DNA from: Lamellibrachia satsuma
Taxonomy: Eukaryota > Annelida > Polychaeta > Sabellida > Siboglinidae
Length of the DNA: 64,000 nt
Assembly (NCBI GenBank): GCA_033239005.1
Contig: BSQZ01000105.1
Span: forward strand, 186,001 to 250,000
Direction: 5' to 3'
Within the stretch, counting starts at the first letter, position 1. The number at the start of each line of letters is the position of its first letter. The notes under the pieces were generated by a model that was not told where the DNA came from, did not search any database, and worked only from the letters and a program-made list of their open reading frames with translations. Position numbers and translations under genes: made by a program. Shown here one piece after another: positions 1 to 13,147 of the stretch.

Positions 1-590
1 CTCAGGTCGTTCATCCTTCTTTCGTCAACCCTCTTTGTTCGTGTTATTCGACAAAACCAAAACCAACCTTGCAGCTGCTGTTGTTGTTCTGTCAACGCCA
101 CTGTCTCCAGATACAGATTAAGGCATGCTTGTGTAACACATGCTCTAAGGACTTTCCTTTTCAGCTTTTTCAAAATGTTTCTGTCCAACATGACTCCCTC
201 TACCTTTCCCCGAGCATTCGCTCCCTGTTGTATCCGGCATCGCATTTCTACCTCTGAATGCTCATCCTCATTAACCATTCCTCCAAGTTACACAAAGCCA
301 CCCACTTGGTTGAACTCCTTATCATCCAAAGTAATGTTCAAGTCCTCTCTCTGATGTCAAACCCACATCACTTCTGTCTTCTCCCGGCTCATTATCGGTC
401 CGTGCTTCTTGAACACCCTCTTCCTTTCCTCCAACACTTCATGTAGTTCTTGTTTTTTGTCTGCTATCATGGCCAGATCGTTTGCATACATCCCCTTCCT
501 GAGAACATCCTTCATGCTGATCTTCCTGCTGATTAGTACCACCACCATGATAAAGAATAATGGGTCACTTCCTTGCCTCTAACCGATGTT
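1..590 (-). mobile_element. RTE-like non-LTR retrotransposon RT remnant (copy A)
   Basis: Read on the minus strand, the segment encodes broken RT sequence. A degenerate catalytic box reads MYANDLAMIAD (family YADD), followed by an EVLEE/WKRVFKKHG stretch, then SREKTEVMWVG, and further downstream VEMRCRIQQG. These are the palm C-motif and thumb of RTE-like/BovB-type reverse transcriptases. Frameshifts and the lost aspartate show it is dead. The same remnant occurs at 8,355-9,238 and 20,870-21,750. Clade assignment is by motif memory only. Confidence 0.7.
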
Positions 591-1008
591 AACTGGAAAC
601 TCTTCCGACAACCCAGATCAGATTCCACCAAAGCTTCCCAGGCCCGGAGACAGTGGTGGTCAACAAGGACTCTCATCACGGCCACACAGTTAATATAAGC
701 TGGTGTACTGACAGGACAGTAGTTGGTGTAATGCTGGTATCGAGATGAAAAAAGGCAGCCATATTTATTATCTTTATGATGACATAGAAAACAAAATAAA
801 ATATTTTTAAAATTTAAACCCCACCCCTGGGGGCCCATATGGACGGTTCCCCATTTGACCCTCCATGTTCGGCAGAAGGAGAATAGGACACAACAGACAG
901 ACCAACATAAACTTCTTGATATGTTAGATATAGTACACAGAATATGTGTATGCAGACATTGAAAACTAAAGCTGATTGAGTGTTGTTGTTTCTGCGTGCT
1001 ACCTACAG

Positions 1009-3780
1009 ACATGCAGAAGTTCCCGCTGCGTATGAAGGAGAGATACCATAGTAGGGACTGTGTTACAGCACTCAGTGTCTATCTCGCTCCCAAAACGGGT
1101 GAGTCTCCCTGCTTGCTACATTTGACTAGAATGTTAGAACTAAACGTTATGAATTCTGACTAATTCATAGCAACTACAATTATGACTAACGTCTCATTTA
1201 GATGTGTTGATTATATTTGTTACGCTAATGTGCAAGTTGCTCCTTTGAAGCAGGGCTGTTTTGGTATTGTCCATTGCTCGACTGTTTTCTGCCCTGAGTG
1301 GGAAATGTATTGAGATAGCCTACTGGACAATTTCGGGAGCTGCGCAAATGATTCTGCAGCAACCAGAGTCAGTTGGACAGGGCCACAGCTCTTCAAAACG
1401 TTTTCTGTACACACCAATCCCATCACCAGGGTGATGTTTTCAACGAAGCATTGCGTCTCTGGTAGGTCCAATTCTCAAGTATATTTCTTTGGAAAATATT
1501 CAAATATACCTGGAAAAGCTTTGTTTCATGATGATGACCATGTCACATTTATGGGTTGATTTTTAGTGGGCCATCATTTACATATACTGTGACATCCAAA
1601 GTTCTATAAAATATACAAGTAAAAGCTTGGTTTTCTTTTCAAGTAATCCAAGTTGAAGCATTGATTATGATCATATCAGCTTTAGTTTGATATGACGCGG
1701 CTTACCAGTATCAGGGCCTTGAAATATTGAAAGTGAATCACTGTAGCTCACTGCTGTGTTTGCAGTGTGCTCTGAGTACAACCATGTACATTCGTGGAAC
1801 GTGACCTGATTCCTTGGCATGACCAGCACACAGCCCGGCTCAGTGGCCTTGGCATCATTCAAGTTTATCTCCATAGAGAGGGTGGAACCACACCTTCAGT
1901 ATATCCACAGTAACAACTTTGGTAAGTCAGGATCTAGAATTTGACAGGATCTAGAATTACAAGAATTAGATATTTCAGTAAATTAGATTATATATTAAGA
2001 TACGTAATAACTTTTTTTATTGGAAAACTGGACACCCCCTTTTTTGTGGATCCGATCAGTTGTACTTAGTTGCTTAGTAGCTTTTTACAGCACTCACAAC
2101 TGTCAGAAGGTACTAGAAACAGCGGTCGCCAAAAACTTAGTCATAGTAAAGACATAGTAAAGGGAAACTTGCAGAAAATAAAATATAGACGCCAAACAGT
2201 TGTTCTTAGTTTCCGATGAAAGACCAATCTGGAGAGGACTTATTGCGAACTAGGTGAGCAGTCATAGTCGCAACCACAGCTGACAGCGAGAGAGAGGCAA
2301 TATGCATTTTACTACATTTAACAGCCAGTGCATCCTTTCTCCGTTCTCTCAAATCTGTTTGCCTGTCAGGGAAATTCTTCAATATTAACTTACTAGTACA
2401 ACCATTCTCAATTCTTTTAGACAAATGGTCGTTTATTACAAGGAAATGCTTCTAAATGAACTGCCAAAGCATCGTTCTTTGTTCTGGAAAATAGATTGTT
2501 TTAAATGGTCAAGCAGCTTTCTGTCAGTTAAAAAAAAAATTCTAAATTAAGTTATTTTGTAATTTCTGTAAAGTATTATAATGATCAAATTACAACACTG
2601 ACTGATATATATTGCCTGTATAGACTTGATGTCATCATTCCAGGTGCCACCATCAAACCTCAGTCACAAAAGTCAGTACACAACATGACTACATCAGTGG
2701 ACGACACAGAGCCATTCGATTACACAACAATTGACGTACCAGCAGTAAAGACGTCACGACAGGACGGCGTCGGTGTCACCTGGGACAAACCACACAAGGA
2801 TGAGAACATCGACAGCGTAAGTTCTTGGCTCATGCTGATTATTGCACTCACAGCCAAGTCAGTCTTTACGCAGACATTACAGCTTACTTGAAGTGTAAAG
2901 TGATTGTTGTACTCACAGCCCAGTCAGTCTTTACACAGATATTACAGCTTACTTGAAGTGTAAAGTGATTATTGTACTCACAGCCAAGTCAGTCTTTATT
3001 CCGACATTACAGCTGACTCGAATTGAAAAATTATTCTTCCACTCACATACCAGTGAATCTTTATATAGGCCATACAACTGACTCAAAGTGTCAAATAATT
3101 ATTGCACTCACATACCAGTGAGTCTCTATACAGATATAACAGCTGACTTGTAGTGTAAAGTGATTTTTGCACTCGCAACCCGGTTAGTCTTTCACGGACA
3201 TTACAGCTTACTAGAAGTGTAAAGAGCTCTCTTGCTCTTGCATTAAAAACACGCGGGAAGGAGTTGTAGACCGAACTGCCCCAGGTATATGGGTAGCTGT
3301 CTTGCCCCAGGGGCACCAAGATGGCTTTTTGGGGTATTTTTACTGCTGCAAATGTTGATCCTTTTATGGTCGTCGGCACACTGCTTCAAATGTTCATCCT
3401 ATCATTCCACTAGTATTCAACAGATGTGTAATATAGGTTTAATGTTTGGTCGAATTATATATATTTTTGGAATGGAACCATTGGTTGATTCAGACAGAAA
3501 AGGAAGCATTTAAGTAGACAGGTTTTCTTACACCTATGTGTAACAAGATATTTGTAAAAAATGTGTAACATATTCACATGGCCTGCATTAAAAGAAACTG
3601 TAGAAAATTTGACCCATTCATTTATTGGCTTTTGGGATGATGAAATGACGACAGCTGTTAATATCATTGCAGACACAATGGGTCAGCTCTTTACTCCATC
3701 TCTCGTGAGTAGTACGTCACCACGAAGAAGTGAGTTGGTTGTTGTGCATCAATCAGCTGAGATTTTCCCAGAAGCATATG
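1009..3780 (+). pseudogene. Cluster of exon-like blocks, copy A (unrecognised protein)
   Basis: Five blocks have an AG acceptor and GT donor and are kept in unit B: 1,009-1,098, about 1,206-1,461, 1,766-1,921, 2,644-2,816 and 3,673-3,780. The joins of blocks 2-3 and 3-4 are phase-compatible (phase 1). Block 4 is cleanly open and polar (motif DDTEPFDYTTIDVP), as in a cytoplasmic tail. Block 5 is open and includes SPRRSELVVVHQSAE. Blocks 2 and 3 each carry one in-frame TGA, and the phases of blocks 1 to 2 and 4 to 5 do not join. I read this as a decayed or mis-modelled gene. No domain is recognised. Confidence 0.35.
2846..3235 (+). repeat. 65-bp minisatellite, about 6 units (unit A)
   Basis: The phrase ACTCACAGCC(A/C)AGTCAG recurs at 2,846, 2,911, 2,976, 3,041, 3,106 and 3,171, an exact 65-bp spacing. 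The later units are more diverged. The array begins about 30 bp after the donor of the exon-like block ending at 2,816. Confidence 0.92.
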
Positions 3781-4185
3781 GTAAGTGAGCAAGGAATATA
3801 TATTTAGACTGAATTAATATTACACCATTAATTATTTCAATACTATGCGGGAAAGTTCATTTTGGCAAAAGTGTACCCTGTACGTGAAAACGCCCACATA
3901 CAAATGTATTTATTATTACCTTTGTTAAATTTAATTGATATAAATGTTATAACTTATTGTATTATTAAAAAAAATACCGTTGCAGTCGACGGTCCAACAT
4001 AATGAAGATATTGCCATATGGTTTCTCCTTGAAGTGTTTAAGGACAATCAATGCAGACTGTTCTGGCGACACAGCAAATGATCAAGTGTTGACTGAATTA
4101 ATACCATTCAGTGAACCATGTGTAGGTGTTAAATCTGTTATTGACCAGACTTGAGCGGATCTACACACTGGGTAGTGGGTCCAGG

Positions 4186-4620
4186 AAGTGTATGGAAGGA
4201 GACCATTTTCTTGCTGAAGCTATCTGCCGCATTTGATACCATTGGTCACAGGACAACTTATTAAAAGTGTGTCAATGTGGTGTGGCATATCTGGAACAGA
4301 GCTGGTTCTCATAATATTTAACTGATAGATGCAAAAGAATGAAGATAGCGAATTGTTTCTCAGCTACGCTCCCTACTTCACGTAATGTTCCTCAGGGTGT
4401 TTCACTCTCTACGCTACTCTACTTGGCTCAGTTATCCAACGTCACAACTTGGATCACCAAGTGTATGCTAATAAATCACAGACCTATGCTATTTTGGCTA
4501 CATGAGATACAAATCACTTCCAAAACTAGCTCAGGGATTGTCTCCACAAAATCTTCCATTGGATGACAGAGACCACATTAAAGTTAAATGCAAGTAAATC
4601 CGAGTTAGTTATTATTGGTG
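4186..4620 (+). mobile_element. L2/Rex1-like RT remnant (unit A)
   Basis: Shifting frames give LSAAFDTIGHR (family LDLSAAFDTIDH, motif A), YLTDRCKR, NVPQGVSLSTLLY (family VPQGSVLGPLLF, motif B) and a C-terminal KLNASKSE-like segment near 4,590. The YADD box region survives only as fragments. Many stops and frameshifts show it is old. In unit B the same remnant is split by a CR1-like insertion. Confidence 0.72.
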
Positions 4621-4730
4621 GGGTAAATTTTGCATGTCTATTTGAATCGATTAGGTGCGCACAATATGTTGCAAGACGTTTCCTTATGTGTCAGACTTTA
4701 GATTGCATGTAGAGAAGCACAGTAAAATCA

Positions 4731-4925
4731 AAACGTGTGGAAAGCATTAGCTTAACAGTGTCGCCTGGCTGTTCTTCGATGAGAACAAATTTGCATGTTT
4801 GCTGGAGTGCCATAAAACACTAATATTATATAGCCTTTTTGTTTAGGGAGTGACGTAGAGTGATATAATGAAAGCATTGATTTACTAAAATGCAAGGAAG
4901 GACATCAACGTAATAATTTACATGT
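4731..4925. other. About 195-bp segment present in unit A only
   Basis: Unit A carries this stretch between CAGTAAAATCAAA and AATTGATTACGG, and unit B joins those two directly near 16,325. No terminal repeats or target duplication are seen, so a deletion in unit B is more likely than an insertion in unit A. No coding content. Confidence 0.7.
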
Positions 4926-4929
4926 AATT

Positions 4930-7500
4930 GATTACGGATTGACAGACGTTTGCTACGATGACAATAAAACTGATGCCGATTGACCAACTAATGCGAATCG
5001 AGAATAATAACCTGAATCTGAATATGTAATGATCGATGTACTTTTGTTTAAAAAATAAGAGTCCAATGACGTGAGTGACACTTAGCATTATCTGCTATTT
5101 GGTTGCACCTCCTATCGGTCGCTGGAGAGACCAATCCACAGTCACCGGGTCTCTTATGGTTACATATCGAGCAGCTCTCAGGGGAGAGATTTGTCGGCCC
5201 CCAGACCTTCCTGTAGTTCTCCAGCCAAACTACTGACAATCCCTATATGTCGAGCTTGTAACCTCCTATGACAACACGACAACCCGTTTATATAGTAGGT
5301 AAACCTATTTAGCTGAATTTGTGGTGTGAACTCTTGAAACAGGTTAACTTTACATTTAACTGATATAACAACTACTAATTAAACAATTTAGTTAATTAGA
5401 ATGTTTCTTATATGGCATAGTTCATGTTGTAATGCTGCAAAGTGTATAACATGCATAAATAATATTACTAGTCTATGTTATTGATATTGAATTATGCAGA
5501 TCTAGTGGTGAAATTATGCGCATGCGCCGGAAGTGATCACTCTAAGATGGCGTCTACTAGAACGTTGGCCGTGTAATTGATATCAACAACCCTACAAAAC
5601 CCTGTCTTAGGAATACAACACACTCCAAGTGGAAAAGGTTTATTATATTGGCAATAGTATCATCGAACAGTTGTGATAACTGGTATGTCTGTTTATTATC
5701 TATGCATCTAGCAATTCCCACCGCCGTTACTTTGTTAACTGTTACGTTAGCCAACAATAAGCCAAAACGCATAGAAAGTGTCTCGTCTCCTTGCCAGCAA
5801 CAGTCTAGCCAAATTTTCGTGCGACTAATACACAGTCATGAGTTGCATCAGAAGCAGAAAAACATAGTTGTCACTAATAAGTAATCTGTCCCAATACATT
5901 AATCAAAACTCCATATGAAATGATCAATCGTTTGTAGAATGAATAAAATATGTATCAGAATTAAAACCATATCAAATATGTGTACTCCGTAGTATAGATA
6001 TTATTTATCTACAAAGCCAAACAATGTTTATACACAAACCTTCCGCATTCTGGTAGGTCACAAAGTCCCTGTTTATAATGCTCCTTTTGTTAGTAGCTGT
6101 CTCGAATCATCTCTTTCTTCACCAATTTCGTCCGACTGGCTGTCAACGCAATGCATTTCTACCTATCTAGATGAGATCAGCTTTTACAGAGAACACCACA
6201 GGAAGCACGCAGCGTGTGCTATTGATATACAACGTATGTTGAAGCAGATAACATGCACTCCAACACGGATGTAGCTCACGAAATGCTATCTTGCACACTC
6301 CTCCATATTTCTCCAATTGATCATTCTTCGGTCATGGTAGGCCGTACACCGTATACCAATTTTTGGAAGAAGAATCACCAACTTCGCATGGATTGCTATA
6401 TAAGACACGCTAAATGCAAGAACTCCCCGCATGCTGGCTGGTAAACAGGAATGAACCATTGTGGTCTGTTGTCTGTGCTGGCGGAAGTAATCAACGAACT
6501 ACGACACGCATTGTCCATGCGCTCGGACGGCGTTGTCCTGTTTGCATAACATAATCTATTGCAGCACCACGCCTTGACACCTGTCAACGCCCTGAATGAT
6601 TTTGTAATCCTCACTTAGAAGCGCAATTTCTATGTCGCAATTATTCTGGTATCCTAATTGTATCGACACATGCGTGTTGTTCTATTGAGGATACGTAATC
6701 GTTCTGTTTACAGCAATTTTCTCAACATGGTCACACCAAAAAATAATAGTACGCATCAGTTAGTGTACGTTCAGTGTTCAAAGTGTTTTACACTTCACCC
6801 CTAGCACACCTGTTCATTCCAACTCCATCTCGACTTCTCTGGGAAGCACTCAGTCATGCTGCAGTTACTGCTCGAAGACCATTCGTACGTATAATCACCA
6901 CTGCATATAGCCAGATACTCATTCATACAAACGAATGAGCTGTGGCAACGTTCGGTGAAACAAATTGCCAAAGCTTCGAAACGGCAGCAAGACGGTTCAA
7001 GCTAGGGTTTTCACGACTGGGAGCCTGACGTTCTATCTGGAACGTTGTCACGCCCCATTCGATGGGAGAGAAGGAGAAGGGTCAGAGAAGAAGCGAGGAA
7101 GGGAGAGGAGGCAGCGCGGGAGGGAGATATGCCGTTTGTTTGTTAATGCAGACATGTACAAGTGTTTAGCAATATTTAATATGGCCATGGTTCGCAACAC
7201 GCTGTAGCTTACTCATGCGCGCATCTTACTGCTAACACTAGTACGAAAAGTAAAATAATAAACCGCGCAAAACAAATGTTGCAACATAGGCCTCTATAGC
7301 TCAATGCGCATACCAGCTCATATCACGGCATGTGGCTTTTATTAAACGTCGGCAGGGAAGCGTGTCTGCGTATCAGTGTTTGTTACACACGTGTATCCTG
7401 GTACAAAGTCAACACTTGTGTCGCACGCGGTGTCTTTGATGGGGAGCGTTGAATGCTATATCAAAGATGATTGATTGTTTGCTATAATGTTTACATCATC
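4930..7500. other. Apparently noncoding part of the duplicated unit
   Basis: This stretch, repeated at about 16,330-20,010 in unit B apart from the CR1 insertion, contains only short open stretches of 60-80 codons (for example 5,648-5,884 and 6,253-6,444). None has splice-like borders or a recognisable motif that I can defend. The part from about 6,960 to 7,130 is purine-rich (GGGAGAGGAGG). Confidence 0.5.
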
Positions 7501-7667
7501 TAACGTGTGTCCTGGAACGAAACTAGCATTGGTATCGCATTAAAGAGACGTCGGAGTCGTGCATCAGTGGTTCACTTGACCTGGATGGAGGCAGAGTCTT
7601 GTAAGAGCAGTTGCTATAGACGTGGGCGAATGGATGAAGATTGGGTGACGTCGAGCAAGACAAATAA

Positions 7668-7937
7668 GTATTTGGGCAGCGGTTTGATGCTGCCGAGCGC
7701 CGTCGTCATGAGTTCGCTGTCGTCGATGAACTGTCGCATCAAACATACGACCACATTGTCGCCGTTGTCGAAGCCTCCTATTTTCGAGGCGCCGACGTCG
7801 TCGCGATCACCGACGTAGAGAGGCAATCCCCACTCGTCTTCGACGTGTTTCAACAGTTGACTGCAAACTTAGCGCGAGATTATCGCGAAACCGCCCTGGC
7901 AATAGACAAAGTTAGCGGCGTGTTGGATTTACAGTGA
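7668..7937 (+). pseudogene. Terminal coding fragment, copy A (nonsense-mutated)
   Basis: This is the counterpart of 20,146-20,445. The reading frame is open for 90 codons to a TGA at 7,935-7,937, with AATAAA about 16 bases later. Unit A has TAA at 7,665-7,667 where unit B has TAT, and has DVEQDK for EVEQDK. If this is a real gene end, only copy B could be intact. Product unrecognised. Confidence 0.4.
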
Positions 7938-8354
7938 GCTCACAGTTGTTCTAATAAATCAGTATTTGCGCTGAGTAGTAATGGCTTATGTTTTGGTAAC
8001 CAGATTGATTTGTTTAATGTTTTTATTTATACTTTCACTGTACATCCTTCTTGTCAAAGGATATTTGATTTTTATGAGCATGCTGTAGTCAAGAAAAGTA
8101 CGTCGTTTATATGAAGTACAACCATATGGTAAAATGCATATTGCTCAAACAGAGATACATATGAGAGATTGATTTTGTAAATATTTAGCAAATATTCTAT
8201 TGAAATAATGTTTTTCTCATAAGCAATTTATACACTGCTTATGAAAATGTTGACCATATTATTGGATTTATTAAACATAACTTTTTTTACCAAACTAACG
8301 GTGCTTTTCCTCTTTTTCACTGATGTTCATGGGTTAGGTTCAGGTAAAATATTG

Positions 8355-9238
8355 TCGAGTCACTCTTTCTGTTTTTTCTTTCCATACTTTTCTATCGGCT
8401 GCCCCCTCTCCATTTTCATCTTCCCCTCTCCATCTTTCATCTTCCCCGATCTTCTCATATCCCACCTCACGCAGTCCTTCGATCTTAGCTGTTCATTCCC
8501 CTTTTCTTGCATCCTTGATGTTTTTTCACCTTTCTCTTCCACTTTCTTTACTAGTATGTCTGCATCCATCCTTACAATGTGGCCTGCCCATTTCAACTTG
8601 CTCCTCACCAATCTTCCTGTTGAACTGTTTTGTTGCATCACATATTTCCTCAGGTCGTTCATCCTTCTTTCGTCAACCCTCTTTGTTCGTGTTATTCGAC
8701 AAAACCAAACCAACCTTGCAGCTGCTGTTGTTGTTCTGTCAACGCCACTGTCTCCAGATACAGATTAAGGCATGCTTGTGTAACACATGCTCTAAGGACT
8801 TTCCTTTTCAGCTTTTTCAAAATGTTTCTGTCCAACATGACTCCCTCTACCTTTCCCCGAGCATTCGCTCCCTGTTGTATCCGGCATCGCATTTCTACCT
8901 CTGAATGCTCATCCTCATTAACCATTCCACCAAGTTACACAAAGCCATCCACTTGGTTGAACTCCTTATCATCCAAACTAATGTTCAAGTCCTCTCTCTG
9001 ATGTCAAACCCACATCTCTTCTGTCTTCTCCCGGCTCATTATCGGTCCGTGATTCTTGAACACCCTCTTCCATTCCTCCAACACTTCCTGTAGTTCTTGT
9101 TTTTTATCTGGTATCATGGCCAGATCGTTTGCATACATCCCCTTCCTGAGAACATCCTTCATGCTGATGTTCCTGCTGATTAGTGCCACCACCATGATAA
9201 AGAATAATGGGCCACTTCCTTGCCTCTAACCGATGTTA
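8355..9238 (-). mobile_element. RTE-like non-LTR retrotransposon RT remnant (copy B)
   Basis: This is the fullest of the three copies. On the minus strand it runs from the YAND box (about 9,130) through the thumb to a C-terminal segment with LRSKLKWAGHIVRMD (about 8,600) and a basic tail, the usual end of RTE-like polymerase proteins. Several frames are needed to read it, so it is a pseudogene. It lies at the junction of duplication units A and B and could have served as the homology for unequal exchange. Confidence 0.7.
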
Positions 9239-9652
9239 ACTGGAAACTCTTCCGACAACCCAGATCAGATTCCACCAAAGCTTCCCAGGCCCGGAGACAG
9301 TGGTGGTGAACAAGGACTCTCATCACGGCCACACAGTTAATATAAGCTGGTGTACTGACAGGACAGTAGTTGGTGTAATGCTGGTATCGAGATGAAAAAG
9401 GCAGCCATATTTATTATCTTTATGATGACATAGAAAACAAAATAAAATCTTTTTAAAATTTAATCCCCACCCCGGGGCCCATATGGACGGTTCCCCATTT
9501 GACCCTCCATGTTCGGCAGAAGGGGAATAGGATACAACAGACAGACCAACATAAACTTCTTGATATGTTAGATATAGTACACAGAATATGTGTATGCAGA
9601 CATTGAAAACTAAAGCTGATTGAGTGTTGTTGTTTCTGCGTGCTACCTACAG

Positions 9653-12424
9653 ACATGCAGAAGTTCCCGCTGCATATGAAGGAGAGATACCATAGTAGGG
9701 ACTGTGTTACAGCCCTCAGTGTCTATCTCGCCCCCACAACGGGTGAGTCTCCCTGCTTGCTACATTTGACTAGAATGTTAGAACTAAACGTTATGAATTC
9801 TGACTAATTCATAGCAACTACAATTATGACTAACGTCTCATTTAGATGTGTTGATTATATTTGTTACGCTAATGTGCAAGTTGCTCCTTTGAAGCAGGGC
9901 TGTTTTGGTATTGTCCATTGCTCGACTGTTTTCAGCCCTGAGTGGGAAATGTATTGAGATAGCCTACTGGACAATTTCGGGAGCTGCGCAAATGATTCTG
10001 CAGCAACCAGAGTCAGTTGGACAGGGCCACAGCTCTTCAAAACGTTCTCTGTACACACCAATCCCATCACCAGGGTGATGTTTTCAACGAAGCATTGCGT
10101 CTCTGGTAGGTCCAATTCTCAAGTATATTTCTTTGGAAAATATTCAAATATACCTGGAAAAGCTTTGTTTCATGATGATGACCATGTCACATTTATGGGT
10201 TGATTTTTAGTGGGCCATCATTTACATATACTGTGACATCCAAAGTTCTATAAAATATACAAGTAAAAGCTTGGTTTTCTTTTCAAGTAATCCAAGTTGA
10301 AGCATTGATTATGATCATATCAGCTTTAGTTTGATATGACGCGGCTTACCAGTATCAGGGCCTTGAAATATTGAAAGTGAATCACTGTAGCTCACTGCTG
10401 TGTTTGCAGTGTGCTCTGAGTACAACCATGTACATTCGTGGAACGTGACCTGATTCCTTGGCATGACCAGCACACAGCCCGGCTCAGTGGCCTTGGCATC
10501 ATTCAAGTTTATCTCCATAGAGAGGGTGGAACCACACCTTCAGTATATCCACAGTAACAACTTTGGTAAGTCAGGATCTAGAATTTGACAGGATCTAGAA
10601 TTACAAGAATTATATATTTCAGTAAATTAGATTATATATTAAGATACGTAATAACTTTTTTTATTGGAAAACTGGACACCCCCTTTTTTGTGGATCCGAT
10701 CAGTTGTACTTAGTTGCTTAGTAGCTTTTTACAGCACTCACAACTGTCAGAAGGTACTAGAAACAGCGGTCGCCAAAAACTTAGTCATAGTAAAGACATA
10801 GTAAAGGGAAACTTGCAGAAAATAAAATATAGACGCCAAACAGTTGTACTTAGTTTCCGATGAAAGACCAATCTGGAGAGGACTTATTGCGAACTAGGTG
10901 AGCAGTCATAGTCGCAACCACAGCTGACAGCGAGAGAGAGGCAATATGCATTTTACTACATTTAACAGCCAGTGCATCCTTTCTCCGTTCTCTCAAATCT
11001 GTTTGCCTGTCAGGGAAATTCTTCAATATTAACTTACTAGTACAACCATTCTCAATTCTTTTAGACAAATGGTCGTTTATTACAAGGAAATGCTTCTAAA
11101 TGAACTGCCAAAGCATCGTTCTTTGTTCTGGAAAATAGATTGTTTTAAATGGTCAAGCAGCTTTCTGTCAGTTAAAAAAAATTCTAAATTAAGTTATTTT
11201 GTAATTTCTGTAAAATATTATAATGATCAAATTACAACACTGACTGATATGTATTGCCTGTATAGACTTGATGTCATCATTCCAGGTGCCACCATCAAAC
11301 CTCAGTCACAAAAGTCAGTACACAACATGACTACATCAGTGGACGACACAGAGCCTTTCGATTACACAACAATTGACGTACCAGCAGTAAAGACGTCACG
11401 ACAGGACGGCGTCGGTGTCACCTGGGACAAACCACACAAGGATGAGAACATCGACAGCGTAAGTTCTTGGCTCATGCTGATTATTGCACTCACAGCCAAG
11501 TCAGTCTTTACGCAGACATTACAGCTTACTTGAAGTGTAAAGTGATTGTTGTACTCACAGCCCAGTCAGTCTTTACACAGATATTACAGCTTACTTGAAG
11601 TGTAAAGTGATTATTGTACTCACAGCCAAGTCAGTCTTTATTCCGACATTACAGCTGACTCGAATTGAAAAATTATTCTTCCACTCACATACCAGTGAAT
11701 CTTTATATAGGCCATACAACTGACTCAAAGTGTCAAATAATTATTGCACTCACATACCAGTGAGTCTCTATACAGATATAACAGCTGACTTGTAGTGTAA
11801 AGTGATTTTTGCACTCGCAACCCGGTTAGTCTTTCACGGACATTACAGCTTACTAGAAGTGTAAAGAGCTCTCTTGCTCTTTCATTAAAAACACGCGGGA
11901 AGGAGTTGTAGACCGAACTGCCCCAGGTATATGGGTAGCTGTCTTGCCCCAGGGGGCACCAGGATGGCTTTTTGGGGTATTTTTACTGCTGCAAATGTTG
12001 ATCCTTTTATGGTCGTCGGCACACTGCTTCAAATGTTCATCCTATCATTCCACTAGTATTCAACAGATGTGTAATATAGATGTAATGTTTGGTCGAATGA
12101 TATATATTTTTGGAATGGAACCATTGGTTGATTCAGACAGAAAAGGAAGCATTTAAGTAGACAGGTTTTCTTACACCTATGTGTAACAAGATATTTGTAA
12201 AAAAATGTGTAACATATTCACATGGCCTGCATTAAAAGAAACTGTAGAAAATTTGACCCATTCATTTATTGGCTTTTGGGATGATGAAATGACGACATCT
12301 GTTAATATCATTGCAGACACAATGGGTCAGCTCTTTACTCCATCTCTCGTGAGTAGTACGTCACCACGAAGAAGTGAGTTGGTTGTTGTGCATCAATCAG
12401 CTGAGATTTTCCCAGAAGCATATG
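9653..12424 (+). pseudogene. Cluster of exon-like blocks, copy B
   Basis: These are the counterparts of the unit A blocks at 9,653-9,742, up to 10,105, 10,410-10,565, 11,286-11,458 and 12,317-12,424, with identical block lengths and splice-like borders. Block 1 differs from copy A at two residues (R to H, K to T). The TGA codons of blocks 2 and 3 are shared, so if this is a pseudogene it was already one before duplication. Blocks 4 and 5 are essentially unchanged. The product is not recognised. Confidence 0.35.
11488..11877 (+). repeat. 65-bp minisatellite, about 6 units (unit B)
   Basis: This is the unit B copy of the array at 2,846, with the same number of units in the same order. No expansion has occurred since the duplication. 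Confidence 0.92.
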
Positions 12425-12967
12425 GTAAGTGAGCAAGGAATATATATTTAGACTGAATTAATATTACACCATTAATTATTTCAATACTATGCGGGAAAGT
12501 TCATTTTGGCAAAAGTGTACCCTGTACGTGAAAACGCCCACATACAAATGTATTTATTATTACCTTTGTTAAATTTAATTTATGTAAATGTTATAACTTA
12601 TTGTATTATTAAAAAAAATACCGTTGCAGTCGACGGTCCAACATAATGAAGATATTGCCATATGGTTTCTCCTGGAAGTGTTTAAGGACAATCAATGCAG
12701 ACTGTTCTGGCGACACAGCAAATGATCAAGTGTTGACTGAATTAATACCATTCAGTGAACCATGTGTAGGTGTTAAATCTGTTATTGACCAGACTTGAGC
12801 GGATCTACACACTGGGTAGTGGGTCCAGGAAGTGTATGGAAGGAGACCATTTTCTTGCTGAAGCTATCTGCCGCATTTGATACCATTGGTCACAGGACAA
12901 CTTATTAAAAGTGTGTCAATGTGGTGTGGCATATCTGGAACAGAGCTGGTTCTCATAATATTTAACT

Positions 12968-13125
12968 GGGGAAGTTTTGTTGGGAGGGCAGATATGTACA
13001 TGAAGGATGGGCTTCATTTAAATGGAAAGGGGGCGGCAGTATTCGCGGACAAACTTTCAGCAGCAGTAGATAGCGACTTGGGTACAATGACAAATATTTT
13101 TGGAAGTAAACATTCTTTAAACTAG
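12968..13125 (+). pseudogene. CR1 ORF1 C-terminus (SGNH esterase remnant)
   Basis: The frame ending at TAG 13,123-13,125 encodes MYMKDGLHLNGKGAAVFA followed by about 30 residues. The D-x-x-H in DGLH matches block V of SGNH/GDSL hydrolases, and CR1-like elements are known to carry an esterase domain in ORF1. The catalytic serine block and everything upstream are missing because the copy is 5'-truncated. Only the end of the protein is present, so no activity is possible here. Confidence 0.75.
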
Positions 13126-13147
13126 AAGTGCAGGGGGGTTACCTCGA

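Larger units (their letters stand above)
1..8648. repeat. Tandem segmental duplication, unit A (left end cut by window)
   Basis: The first bases of the window recur at 8,649, and the two stretches stay collinear for the rest of the unit with scattered substitutions and 1-bp indels (about 98% identity by eye). The window begins inside an RTE-like remnant, so the true left boundary is unseen. In order the unit holds the RT remnant (1-590), exon-like blocks (1,009-3,780), a 65-bp minisatellite, an L2-like RT remnant (4,186-4,620), apparently noncoding DNA (4,930-7,500) and a terminal coding fragment (7,668-7,937). It lacks both CR1-like insertions found in unit B. Confidence 0.93.

Noticed and set aside
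8241..8768. 175-codon plus-strand frame
   Set aside because: Antisense shadow of the RTE-like remnant encoded on the minus strand.
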